Shown here: positions 43,133 through 50,949 of the stretch, piece by piece
Position numbering within the stretch: position 1 is the stretch's first letter
Layout: the number at the start of each line of letters is the position of its first letter
Assembly: GCF_001544515.1 (NCBI RefSeq)
Contig: NZ_FCOL02000039.1
Location: 1-50,949 of the forward strand
Source: Caballeronia terrestris
Lineage (GTDB): Bacteria > Pseudomonadota > Gammaproteobacteria > Burkholderiales > Burkholderiaceae
DNA: 50,949 nt
Direction of reading: 5' to 3'
The notes under the pieces: generated by a model
What the model saw: the letters and a program-made list of their open reading frames with translations, nothing else
What the model was told of the DNA's origin: nothing
Database searches by the model: none
Translations under genes and position numbers: made by a program

Positions 43133-43768
43133 ATGACCATCACCCTGCACACCTGGAACACGCCGAACGGCCGCAAGATCAGCGTCGCGCTCGAAGAAAT
43201 GGAACTGCCTTACACCGTGAAAACGGTCAACATTTCGAAGGGCGAGCAGCACGCCGCCGACTTCCTGCGCATCAGCCCGAACAACCGCATCCCGGCGATC
43301 GTCGATCCGGACGGCCCCGGCGGCCAGCCGATCAGCGTCTTCGAATCGGGCGCGATCCTGCTTTATCTCGGCGAGAAAACGGGCAAATTCCTTCCGGCGA
43401 GCCTGCGCGACCGCGTGCCCGTCCTCGAATGGCTGATGTGGCAGATGGGCGGCTTCGGCCCGATGCCGGGACAAGTTCACCACTTCCGCCTGGTCGAGTC
43501 GGAGAGTGACCGGCGTTATGGCCTGAAGCGCTATTCGGATGAGACGCGCCGCCTCTACGGCGTGCTCGACCGGCGCCTCGGAGAAGTGGAATACGTGGCG
43601 GGCGATCTCTCGGTGGCGGATTTCGCGATTCTTGGCTGGGCGTGGCGACACGAGCGCCATCAAGTCTCCCTCGATGATTTCCCCAACGTGAAGCGCTGGT
43701 ACGAAGCCCTTCTCGCGCGACCGGCCGTGCAGCGCGGCTTCGCTGCGAAACTCGACGACGCGGCCTGA
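43133..43768 (+). CDS. GST-family disulfide-bond oxidoreductase (YfcG/Ure2-like)
   Basis: The 211-residue protein shows LHTWNTPNGRKISVALEEMELPYTVKTVNISKGEQ, then PNNRIPAIVDPDGPGGQPISVFESGAILLYLGEKTGKFLP, matching the Nu-class YfcG/Ure2-like group with the TPNGRK active region. E. coli YfcG uses glutathione to reduce disulfides. It lies 21 bases behind another GST gene, so the two are probably co-transcribed, although their sequences differ widely. Confidence 0.85.
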   Translation: MTITLHTWNTPNGRKISVALEEMELPYTVKTVNISKGEQHAADFLRISPNNRIPAIVDPDGPGGQPISVFESGAILLYLGEKTGKFLPASLRDRVPVLEWLMWQMGGFGPMPGQVHHFRLVESESDRRYGLKRYSDETRRLYGVLDRRLGEVEYVAGDLSVADFAILGWAWRHERHQVSLDDFPNVKRWYEALLARPAVQRGFAAKLDDAA

Positions 43769-43866
43769 TCTCGGCCGTTGCGGCGGCAGCTACACTTGAC
43801 GTGTCCCCGCGCTGCCTGTCGGCGCGGCCGTCCTTGCAAGCGCAACCGGGCGTTCGCTCTCGGCAC

Positions 43867-45531
43867 ATGGTCAACGACCTCTGGTACAAGAATGCGATCG
43901 TGTATTGCCTGTCTGTCGGCACCTTCATGGATGCGAACGGCGACGGCATCGGCGATTTTCAGGGCCTGGTGCGACGGCTCGATTACCTGCAAGGGCTCGG
44001 CATCACCACGATCTGGCTGATGCCGTTCCAGCCTTCCCCCTGCCGCGACAACGGCTACGACATCTCCGATTACTACAGCGTCGATCCCCGCTACGGCACG
44101 CTCGGCGACTTCACCGAATTCACGCATGCATGCCGCCAGCGCGGCCTGCGCGTGATGATCGATCTGGTCGTGAATCACACGTCGGATCAGCATCCGTGGT
44201 TCAAGGAAGCGCGGCGCGACCCGGAGTCGAAATATCGCGAATGGTACGTGTGGTCGAAGAAAAAACCCGCCAACGCGAAGGACGGCGTGGTTTTCCCCGG
44301 CGTGCAGAAATCGACGTGGACCTACGACAAGGAAGCACGGATGTGGTACTTCCACCGCTTCTACGACTTCCAGCCGGACCTCAATACCGCGAATCCGTAC
44401 GTGCAGGCCGAGTTGCTCAAGATCATGGGCTTCTGGATCCAGCTTGGCGTCTCGGGGTTTCGCATGGACGCGGTGCCGTTCGTCATCGCGACCAAGGGCG
44501 CCGACGTCAAGAAGCCCGTCGAGCAGTACGACATGCTGCGCATGTTCCGCGAGTTCCTGCAGTGGCGCGAGGGCGAGGCGATCATCCTCGCCGAGGCGAA
44601 CGTCTTGCCGCACACCGACATGAAGTACTTCGGCGAAGCGGGCGAGCGGCTGCAGATGATGTTCAACTTCCAGGTCAACCAGAACACGTTCTACGCGCTC
44701 GCGAGCGCCGATACCGGGCCGCTCAAGGACGCGCTCCTCGCCACGAAATCGCGCGCGGCGACCGCGCAGTGGGGCGTGTTCCTGCGCAATCACGACGAAC
44801 TCGACCTCGGGCGGCTCTCGCCTACGCAGCGCGAAGCGGTCTTCGCCGCGTTCGGCCCCGAGCCCGGCATGCAGCTCTACGAGCGCGGCATCCGCCGCCG
44901 TCTCGCGCCGATGCTCGACGGCGACCGGCATCGGCTGGAACACGCTTACAGCCTGATGCTGACACTGCCGGGCACGCCCGTCGTGCGCTACGGCGACGAA
45001 ATCGGCATGGGCGACGATCTGCGTTTGCCCGAACGCGAATGCGCGCGCACGCCGATGCAATGGTCGACCGAACCGCAAGGCGGCTTTACGAAGAGCGCGC
45101 GGCCGGTGTCGCGCGTGATATCGGGCGGGCCGTACGGATTTGAGCGCGTCAATGTTGCGAGCCAGCGGCGCGATCCGAACTCGTTCCTGAACTGGATGGA
45201 GCGCATGATCCGCATGCGCAAGGAAGTGCCCGAAATAAGCTGGGGCGATTTCGCGATCCTGCGCGTCTCGCGCGAGGACGTGCTCGCGCTGCGTTACGAC
45301 TGGCGCAACAACTCGGTCGTGTGCCTGCACAACTTCAGCTCGGCGGCGTGCACGGTGAAGTTCCGCGTCGGCGCGTCGGCGGGGGATTCGAGCGCGCTCG
45401 TCAACCTGCTCTCCGACGATCACAGCCACGCCGACTCCGGCGGACGCCACACAGTGGTGCTCGAACCGTACGGGTATCGGTGGTACCGGGTGGGCGGGCT
45501 CGACTATTTGCTCAAGCGCAGCGAAGTTTGA
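43867..45531 (+). CDS. GH13 alpha-glucan enzyme, trehalose synthase-like
   Basis: The 554-residue protein has the GH13 barrel with MDANGDGIGDFQGLVRRLDYLQGLGITTIWL, LRVMIDLVVNHTS, GFRMDAVPF (nucleophile Asp201), ILAEANV (acid/base Glu243) and RNHDELDL (Asp310), then a C-terminal beta domain. These motifs and the length fit the TreS subgroup that interconverts maltose and trehalose. No fused maltokinase is present, and glgE/glgB partners are not in the window. The ATG at 43867 is the family start; a GTG 22 codons upstream is possible. Other GH13 activities cannot be excluded. Confidence 0.8.
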   Translation: MVNDLWYKNAIVYCLSVGTFMDANGDGIGDFQGLVRRLDYLQGLGITTIWLMPFQPSPCRDNGYDISDYYSVDPRYGTLGDFTEFTHACRQRGLRVMIDLVVNHTSDQHPWFKEARRDPESKYREWYVWSKKKPANAKDGVVFPGVQKSTWTYDKEARMWYFHRFYDFQPDLNTANPYVQAELLKIMGFWIQLGVSGFRMDAVPFVIATKGADVKKPVEQYDMLRMFREFLQWREGEAIILAEANVLPHTDMKYFGEAGERLQMMFNFQVNQNTFYALASADTGPLKDALLATKSRAATAQWGVFLRNHDELDLGRLSPTQREAVFAAFGPEPGMQLYERGIRRRLAPMLDGDRHRLEHAYSLMLTLPGTPVVRYGDEIGMGDDLRLPERECARTPMQWSTEPQGGFTKSARPVSRVISGGPYGFERVNVASQRRDPNSFLNWMERMIRMRKEVPEISWGDFAILRVSREDVLALRYDWRNNSVVCLHNFSSAACTVKFRVGASAGDSSALVNLLSDDHSHADSGGRHTVVLEPYGYRWYRVGGLDYLLKRSEV

Positions 45532-45639
45532 TTATTGCAGACACTTCGCTCTAAATCTGTTGGCTCTACAGCAACATATACGGCTTTTCATAAGCACATA
45601 AAATCGCTGAAATGGCCACCCGATAAGGCCCCGCCAAGT

Positions 45640-45656
45640 TTGGCACGCTAGATGCA
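45640..45656 (+). promoter_or_regulatory. Sigma-54 (-24/-12) promoter
   Basis: TTGGCACGCTAGATGCA has GG at 45642-45643 and GC at 45654-45655, 10 bases apart, with only two departures from the consensus. The element includes the ATG at 45652, so that codon cannot be the start of the next gene. The preceding 100 bases (45540-45640) are AT-rich and gene-free, a plausible place for an activator and IHF. Confidence 0.75.
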
Positions 45657-45696
45657 ATGGATGTTTGTTGCCAACATCGGCCAAGCGAGGTGTGTC

Positions 45697-47130
45697 GTGT
45701 CCAGCATCGAACAGCAAGCAGGCGGAAGCGCTCCGCTGCGTTTCAAGGTGACTCCCGGCGCGATCTGGCTGTGCGTGCGCGCCGCCGGTCCGGTCGTCGC
45801 GCGCTGGCTCCCGCTCGGACTGCGCGCAACGAAATGGCTCGCCGCCTCCCCCGCCGACTGGTCAGGCTGGCTCTTCCATTGGGCCTGCATCGCGTTCGGC
45901 ATCCCGTTCTGCTACATGGTCGCGACCGCCGTCCTGACGCCGCAGCTCTTCATCCCGCCCATCGACGCGCCGCAATCGCTCGTCAAGCGCGGCTACAGCG
46001 CGCCGTTCCTCGCGCAGCGCATCACGTCGAGCATGGACGAGATCGGCCGCCAGGCGACGGTATCGATCCCGCACGAAGTCATTACCGGCAACGACGAGCA
46101 GCCCGAGATCCAGGTGCCGGGACAGGAGCTGTCGTATACATCGACGGTGTATTTCCTGAAGAAGGTCGTGAAGCGGCCGGACGTCGCCGTGCACGTCGGG
46201 ATCACGGAGCAAGGCGATTCGTATGTCGCGCATGTACAGGTCGAAGGCGGCGCGTTTCACAATCGCCAGGGCACGGTCAAGGCGGCATCGCGCGACGACA
46301 TCGACACGTTCATCCGCGACATCGGCACCGAAGCGATGCGTCTCGCCGAGCCGAACATGCTCGCGAGCTATCTGTTCTCGTCGGTCGAGAAAGGCGGCTG
46401 CGATCGCGACAAATGCGACTTCCGGCAAGTCGAAAGCATCTACGACGACGTCCTCAAGCTGCCCGTGCCCGAACAGGCCGAGTGGGCGCTCGCGGGCAAG
46501 GGTCTGATCCTTCTGACGAAAGGCTACTGGAAGTCCGCCGAGGAGCAAAGCCGCCAGGCCCTCGCGATGCACGCGCATTCCGCCGTGCTGCGCGCGAACC
46601 TCGCGGTGGCGCTCGAGCAGCAGCAAAAGCACGACGAGGCGCTGAAGGAGTATCGCGCGAGCGCAACGTCCAAGTCGCGCACGGCGGAAACGCTGCGTCT
46701 CTGGGGCGATGCGCTCCTGCACGCGAACCGTCCGGACGAGGCCCTGAAGCGTTTCGCCGAAGCGGCGCGCATGCGGCCGGATTTCACCGACAACCTGCAC
46801 GACTGGGGCGAAGCGCTCGTTCAACTCGGCCGCTATGACGAAGCGATCGAGAAGCTCTCGCGCGCGGCGGCGCTCAATCCGGAGTTGGCGCCGTCGTATA
46901 TCGAGTGGGGTCGCGCGCTCGAAGGCAAGGGTGATCTGCGCGGGGCGGCGTACAAGTACGCGCAGGCCGCCGATCTCGATCCGCACAATCAGTCGGCGCG
47001 CGATTCGCTTGCTGCGGTGCGGGCGAAGGAAGCGGGCGATGCGGGCAAGGCGACCGTGCGGGCGCGGCCGGCTCCGCTGCCGCAGGAGGGGATCATCAGC
47101 GTGAGCGCCGTTTCGGCTGATCTCGAGTAA
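45697..47130 (+). CDS. TPR-containing membrane protein
   Basis: The 477-residue product has one membrane helix (about residues 58-80; FHWACIAFGIPFCYMVATAVL), a region of about 150 residues of unknown fold with CDRDKCDFRQVESIYDDV, then at least four tetratricopeptide repeats (about 285-435). Examples are RPDEALKRFAEAARMRPD and RYDEAIEKLSRAAALNPE. GTG at 45697, with GAGG seven bases upstream, is chosen since earlier in-frame ATGs lie in or directly behind the sigma-54 promoter. TPR proteins scaffold complexes; the partner is unknown. It ends before a strong terminator. Confidence 0.75.
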   Translation: MSSIEQQAGGSAPLRFKVTPGAIWLCVRAAGPVVARWLPLGLRATKWLAASPADWSGWLFHWACIAFGIPFCYMVATAVLTPQLFIPPIDAPQSLVKRGYSAPFLAQRITSSMDEIGRQATVSIPHEVITGNDEQPEIQVPGQELSYTSTVYFLKKVVKRPDVAVHVGITEQGDSYVAHVQVEGGAFHNRQGTVKAASRDDIDTFIRDIGTEAMRLAEPNMLASYLFSSVEKGGCDRDKCDFRQVESIYDDVLKLPVPEQAEWALAGKGLILLTKGYWKSAEEQSRQALAMHAHSAVLRANLAVALEQQQKHDEALKEYRASATSKSRTAETLRLWGDALLHANRPDEALKRFAEAARMRPDFTDNLHDWGEALVQLGRYDEAIEKLSRAAALNPELAPSYIEWGRALEGKGDLRGAAYKYAQAADLDPHNQSARDSLAAVRAKEAGDAGKATVRARPAPLPQEGIISVSAVSADLE

Positions 47131-47147
47131 GCCGGCAACGTTCGTTT

Positions 47148-47183
47148 AAAAGGCCGCTGCGGAGCGATCCGCAGCGGCCTTTT
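47148..47183 (+). terminator. Rho-independent terminator after the TPR gene
   Basis: A 16-bp stem (47148-47163 with 47168-47183; core AGGCCGCTGCGGA) closes a GCGA loop and runs into TTTTT. It lies 18 bases after the stop. Confidence 0.9.
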
Positions 47184-47265
47184 TGCGCCCGGGTCAAAGC
47201 GCGCCGCTGTCAACCACGCGTAGTATTGAGCGAATCTTCCAAAACACAAAAGATGGGGACGCGAC

Positions 47266-48909
47266 ATGAACACCGGCATGTATGAAGAAGGACTCGACAA
47301 GACCGCCGCGAACTTCGCGGTCCTGACGCCGCTCACGTTCATCGAGCGCGCGGCGTCCGTGTATCCGCAGCGGCCCGCCATCGCGCACGGCGCCGTGCGC
47401 CGCACCTGGGCCGAAACCTACGCGCGCACGCGGCGCCTCGCGTCGGCCTTGAAAGCGCGCGGCATAGGCGAGGGCGACACCGTCGCCGCGATGCTGCCGA
47501 ACATCCCTGAAATGGTCGAGGCGCACTTCGGCGTGCCGATGCTGGGTGCCGTCCTCAACACGCTCAACACGCGGCTCGACGCGAACACGCTCGCGTTCAT
47601 GCTCAATCACGGCGAAGCAAAGGCCGTGCTGGTCGATCGCGAATTCTCCGGCGTGATGCGCGAGGCGCTGGCACAGGCCGATCACCCGATCCTCGTGATC
47701 GATATCGACGACAGCGAGTACACCGGCCCCGGCGAGCGCATCGGCGAAATCGACTACGAGAGCCTGCTCGCGAGCGGCGATCCGGAATTCGCGTGGTCGC
47801 CGCCATCGGACGAGTGGAACGCGATCTGCCTGAATTACACCTCGGGGACGACGGGCAATCCGAAGGGCGTCGTCTATCACCATCGCGGTGCGTATACGAA
47901 CGCGGTCAGCAACATCCTCGAATGGGACATGCCCAAGCACGCTGTCTATCTGTGGACGCTGCCGATGTTCCACTGCAACGGCTGGTGCTTTCCGTGGACC
48001 GTCGCGGCGCGCGCGGGCGTGAACGTGTGTCTGCGGCGCGTCGACGCGAAGACTATCTTCGATCTGATCCGCAGCGAAGGCGTCACGCATTATTGCGGCG
48101 CGCCGATCGTGCAGAACCTGCTCGTCAACGCGCCCGAGGAGATCAAGCAAGGCATCACGCAGCGCGTGCACGCGATGGTCGCCGGCGCCGCGCCGCCTGC
48201 CGCGATGATCGAAGGGATGGAGCGGCTCGGATTCGAGCTGACGCACGTCTACGGGCTGACCGAGGTGTACGGCCCGGCGGCCGTGTGCGCGCAGCAGGCC
48301 GAGTGGAGCACGCTCGACATCGGCGAGCGCGCGCGGCTGAATGCGCGGCAGGGCGTGCGCTATCACCTGCAGGACGCGGTCCGCGTGCTCGATCCGCTGA
48401 CGATGGAACCCGTCCCCGCCGATGGCGAGACGATCGGCGAGATCATGTTTCGCGGCAACATCACGATGAAGGGCTATCTGAAGAACGCGGCGGCCACGCA
48501 AGAGGCGTTTCGCGGCGGCTGGTTCCATACGGGCGATCTCGCGGTCGCCTACCCCGACGGCTACGTGCGCATCAAGGACCGCAGCAAGGACATCATCATC
48601 TCGGGCGGCGAGAACATTTCGAGCATCGAAGTGGAGGACGTGCTGTACCGGCATCCGGCGGTGCTGGCGGTGGCCGTCGTCGCGAAGCCCGACGCGCGCT
48701 GGGGCGAGACGCCCTGCGCCTTCGTCGAGCTGAAAGCGGGCGCCACGGTAAGCGCCGCCGATCTCATCGCGCATTGCAAGAACCATCTGGCGGGCTTCAA
48801 GGTGCCGCGCGCGATCGAGTTCTGCGAGTTGCCGAAGACATCGACGGGCAAGATCCAGAAGTTCGAGTTGCGCAAGCGCGCGGGGTCGGTGACGGCCATC
48901 GACGTCTGA
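47266..48909 (+). CDS. Acyl-CoA synthetase (AMP-forming, medium-chain type)
   Basis: The 547-residue adenylate-forming enzyme shows the phosphate loop LNYTSGTTGNPKGVVYHHRGAY, THVYGLTEVYGPAAVC, FHTGDLAVAYPDGYVRIKDRSKDIIISGGENISSIEVE (hinge), and the catalytic Lys near the end (KTSTGKIQKFELRK). This is the AlkK/medium-chain fatty acyl-CoA ligase group. It activates a carboxylic acid to its CoA ester in the cytoplasm. A crotonase gene follows after 12 bases and is surely co-transcribed. The chain-length range cannot be read. Confidence 0.9.
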   Translation: MNTGMYEEGLDKTAANFAVLTPLTFIERAASVYPQRPAIAHGAVRRTWAETYARTRRLASALKARGIGEGDTVAAMLPNIPEMVEAHFGVPMLGAVLNTLNTRLDANTLAFMLNHGEAKAVLVDREFSGVMREALAQADHPILVIDIDDSEYTGPGERIGEIDYESLLASGDPEFAWSPPSDEWNAICLNYTSGTTGNPKGVVYHHRGAYTNAVSNILEWDMPKHAVYLWTLPMFHCNGWCFPWTVAARAGVNVCLRRVDAKTIFDLIRSEGVTHYCGAPIVQNLLVNAPEEIKQGITQRVHAMVAGAAPPAAMIEGMERLGFELTHVYGLTEVYGPAAVCAQQAEWSTLDIGERARLNARQGVRYHLQDAVRVLDPLTMEPVPADGETIGEIMFRGNITMKGYLKNAAATQEAFRGGWFHTGDLAVAYPDGYVRIKDRSKDIIISGGENISSIEVEDVLYRHPAVLAVAVVAKPDARWGETPCAFVELKAGATVSAADLIAHCKNHLAGFKVPRAIEFCELPKTSTGKIQKFELRKRAGSVTAIDV

Positions 48910-48921
48910 CGGAGCGGCCGC

Positions 48922-49716
48922 ATGAACGAAGCAATTTTGCTCACCGAGCGCGACGCGTACGGCCTGCCCGGCGTCGTGCGTCTCACGATGAACCGTCCCG
49001 CCGCGTTCAACGCGCTATCCGAAGCCATGCTCGACGCGTTGCAGCGCAGTCTCGATGAGATCGCTTCGTCGGAGGCGCGCGTCGTCGTGATCGCGGGTGC
49101 GGGGCGGGCGTTTTGCGCGGGGCACGACCTGAAGGAGATGCGCGCGGAGCCGTCGCTCGATTATTACCGCGCGCTCTTCGCGCGCTGCTCGCGGATGATG
49201 CTCACGATCCAGCGCATGCCGCAGCCGGTGATCGCGCGTGTACACGGCATAGCGACGGCGGCGGGCTGTCAGCTCGTCGCGATGTGCGATCTCGCCGTGG
49301 CCGCGAGCGACGCGCGTTTCGCCGTATCGGGCGTGAACTTCGGCCTCTTTTGTGCGACGCCGAGCGTGCCGCTCACGCGCAACGTGTCGCGCAAGGCAGC
49401 GTTCGAAATGCTCGTGACCGGCGATTTCATCGATGCGTCGACTGCGCGCGAGCGCGGCCTCGTCAATCGCGTCGCGGCGCCCGATCAACTCGACGATGCC
49501 ACGCGTGCGCTCGCGGCAAGCATCTGCGAGAAGCCGCGCGCGGCCATCGCGGCGGGCAAGGGAGTGTTCTACCGGCAACTGGAAACAGGCATGGAAGCCG
49601 CGTATCAGCTCGCCGGCGACACGATGGCGTGCAACATGATGGAGGACGCCGCGCTCGAAGGCACGCAGGCGTTCATCGAGAAGCGCGCGCCACGGTGGCG
49701 CGACGGCAAGCCGTAG
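48922..49716 (+). CDS. Crotonase-family protein, ECHDC3-like, lacking the catalytic glutamates
   Basis: The 264-residue protein has the crotonase fold: VRLTMNRPAAFNALSEAML, the CoA/oxyanion motif AFCAGHDLKEM, and the second oxyanion loop ATAAGCQLVAMCDLAVAA. In enoyl-CoA hydratase the two catalytic glutamates sit in GGCELA and QPEI. Here the positions read AGCQLV (Gln) and FAVSGV (Gly). The motif GVNFGLFCATPSVPLTR matches ECHDC3-type proteins. Hydration of enoyl-CoA is therefore doubtful, and another CoA-thioester reaction or a regulatory role is possible. It is coupled to the acyl-CoA synthetase. Confidence 0.85.
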   Translation: MNEAILLTERDAYGLPGVVRLTMNRPAAFNALSEAMLDALQRSLDEIASSEARVVVIAGAGRAFCAGHDLKEMRAEPSLDYYRALFARCSRMMLTIQRMPQPVIARVHGIATAAGCQLVAMCDLAVAASDARFAVSGVNFGLFCATPSVPLTRNVSRKAAFEMLVTGDFIDASTARERGLVNRVAAPDQLDDATRALAASICEKPRAAIAAGKGVFYRQLETGMEAAYQLAGDTMACNMMEDAALEGTQAFIEKRAPRWRDGKP

Positions 49717-50730
49717 TCAGGTTTTCAGCACGACTCGAAAGCGCGCGGCGCCGCTCATCATGCGGTCGTAGGCTTCGGCCGCTTGCGCGAGCGGGAATTC
49801 CTCGATCATCGGCTTGATGCCCGAGAGCGCGCTGAACGCGAGCGTGTCCTCCGAATCCGCCGACGTGCCCGACGGCCAGCCCTGCACCGAGTGGCGCCCC
49901 ATGATGAACTGCGCGATCGGCACCTCGACAGGCTCTTGCGAAATCCCGACCATGATCAGCTTGCCGTTGAGGCCGAGGCCGCCGAGCGTCGCGCTCATCG
50001 CCTTGCCGCTCGTCGCGGTCGCGAGGATCACTTTCGCGCCGCCGAGCGCGGTCAGCGCTTCCGCGACGTTCTCGGAGCTGCTGTCGATATAGCGGTGCGC
50101 GCCGAGTTCCTTCGCGAGCGGCTCCTTGTCCTTGCCGCGCGCGATCGCCACGGTGTGAAAGCCCATCTTCTTCGCGAACTGCACGCCGAGGTGCCCGAGC
50201 CCGCCGATGCCAAGAATCGCGACAACGTCGCCCGCGCGCGCGCCGCTGTTGCGCAGTGCGTTGAAGGTGGTGATGCCGGCGCAGAGAAGCGGGGCGGCAT
50301 CGACGTCCGAGAGATCGTCGGGGATGCGCGCGAGCGCTTGCACGGGCGCGGCCATGTATTCCGCGTAACCGCCGTCGTAGCTGATGCCCGGCACGAGCGC
50401 GGTCTTGCAAAGCACGAAGTCGCCTCGCCGACAATGCTCGCAATGGCCGCAGTGTCCGCCATGCCAGCCGACGCCCACGCGCTGCCCGACCTTCCACTCT
50501 TCGACGTCAGGTCCGATCGCATCGATGACGCCCGCGATCTCGTGTCCCGGCACGCGCGGAAATTGCAGGCCAGGCCACTGGCCTTCCTTCGTCAGTGAAT
50601 CGCTGTGGCAGATACCGCACGCCTGCACCTTGATGAGGACGTGTCCGGGGCCTGGCTCGGGCACGTCCTTTTCGACGACTTCCAGCGGGCCGCCGGCCTC
50701 GCTCACTTGCACCGCCTTCATCTTTCTCAT
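49717..50730 (-). CDS. Zinc-dependent alcohol dehydrogenase
   Basis: The 337-residue MDR enzyme carries the catalytic zinc ligands in CGICHSD and PGHEIAG and in LLCAGIT, the structural zinc cysteines in CGHCEHCRRGDFVLC, and the NAD(P)-binding GIGGLGHLGVQFAKKMG. It oxidises primary alcohols or reduces aldehydes. GGAG stands 7 bases before the ATG at 50730. Upstream on the same strand is a DUF779 gene, the usual companion of aldehyde dehydrogenase and AcoR-type loci. Its stop directly abuts the stop of the convergent crotonase gene. Confidence 0.9.
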   Translation of the reverse strand: MRKMKAVQVSEAGGPLEVVEKDVPEPGPGHVLIKVQACGICHSDSLTKEGQWPGLQFPRVPGHEIAGVIDAIGPDVEEWKVGQRVGVGWHGGHCGHCEHCRRGDFVLCKTALVPGISYDGGYAEYMAAPVQALARIPDDLSDVDAAPLLCAGITTFNALRNSGARAGDVVAILGIGGLGHLGVQFAKKMGFHTVAIARGKDKEPLAKELGAHRYIDSSSENVAEALTALGGAKVILATATSGKAMSATLGGLGLNGKLIMVGISQEPVEVPIAQFIMGRHSVQGWPSGTSADSEDTLAFSALSGIKPMIEEFPLAQAAEAYDRMMSGAARFRVVLKT

Positions 50731-50796
50731 CGCTTGTCTCCGAGTGATAGATGCGTTTTGCAATCTACCACTACGGAAATTTTCAGGCAGCGACCG

Positions 50797-50949
50797 CTAC
50801 GCGTGCTCGACGGGATGCTGTTCGAGCCATGCCCATTCGGTGTCGTCGAAAAGACGCGAGCGCGTCAGAAATCGCAGACCTGTGGGCCGCTCCAGCGAAA
50901 ACATGCCGCCATTGCCCTTCACGCAATCGATGATCAACTGCGTGTGCTC
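50797..50949 (-). CDS. DUF779 protein, 3' end only (partial)
   Basis: The frame enters from the window edge and ends at TAG (50797-50799). It encodes 50 residues including THTQLIIDCVKGNGGMFSLE-like sequence and RFLTRSRLFDDTEWAWLEQHP. This is the C-terminal half of DUF779, a small protein found beside aldehyde and alcohol dehydrogenases. It precedes the alcohol dehydrogenase by 66 bases and is probably co-transcribed. An aldehyde dehydrogenase gene is expected just outside the window. Confidence 0.75.
   Translation of the reverse strand, partial: EHTQLIIDCVKGNGGMFSLERPTGLRFLTRSRLFDDTEWAWLEQHPVEHA

Overview
The window is GC-rich DNA from a beta-proteobacterium of the Burkholderiaceae, probably Burkholderia, Paraburkholderia or Caballeronia. 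The evidence is codon use, the pairing of GarD with KdgD dehydratase, a FUSC/DUF1656/HlyD/NodT efflux operon, and an AcoR-type regulator with an ADH/DUF779 locus. No rRNA, tRNA, insertion sequence or CRISPR array was seen. The assignment rests on gene content only.

Region by region. (1) 1-3763 is a decaying type VI secretion effector/immunity island. It holds the 3' end of a probable effector gene, two tandem Tli3-like immunity lipoproteins separated by fossil pieces of a PAAR gene and an effector gene, an intact PAAR protein, a large membrane protein that may be a DUF2875 (Tla3-type) adaptor, and a small membrane protein split by a stop codon. (2) 4205-10196 is a galactarate/glucarate catabolic locus: garD diverges from kdgD, a sugar-diacid MFS permease, an FCD-type GntR regulator and garR, with probable operators in the garD/kdgD gap. 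(3) 10759-13472 holds an EmrB/QacA-type exporter, a DUF899 protein and a small membrane protein. (4) 13485-20439 is a second acid-sugar locus: a RhmD-like dehydratase, MFS permease, PdxA-like dehydrogenase and COG3618-type amidohydrolase on the minus strand, a divergent LysR regulator, and a second MFS permease. (5) 20675-28227 holds nadE, a GT2 glycosyltransferase, an orphan sugar-binding protein, a sigma-54 activator, a LapG-like cysteine peptidase behind a strong -24/-12 promoter, a LysE exporter and YceH.

(6) 28624-33547 holds a NYN/OST-HTH protein with an unusual modular disordered tail, prfC, marC and a methyltransferase. (7) 33667-39403 is a tightly overlapping MarR-FUSC-DUF1656-HlyD-NodT efflux operon. 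Two of its proteins carry simple-sequence repeats, one of them a 15-copy 9-bp minisatellite. (8) 39563-45531 holds a small secreted protein, a DUF1254 lipoprotein, an AraC regulator with an altered receiver-like domain, two GST-family proteins and a GH13 trehalose-synthase-like enzyme. (9) 45697-50949 holds a TPR membrane protein behind a second sigma-54 promoter, an acyl-CoA synthetase, an ECHDC3-like crotonase without the usual catalytic glutamates, a zinc alcohol dehydrogenase and the end of a DUF779 gene.

The observations most worth following are the fossil boundaries in the T6SS island, two near-consensus sigma-54 promoters (one of which changes a gene start), the NYN/OST-HTH protein with three regularly spaced WVF motifs, the Gly-Ser-Ala minisatellite in the efflux adaptor, and the RhmD/PdxA-like/lactonase cluster, which lacks a sugar-acid kinase. 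All calls are from reading the sequence; no database search was run.
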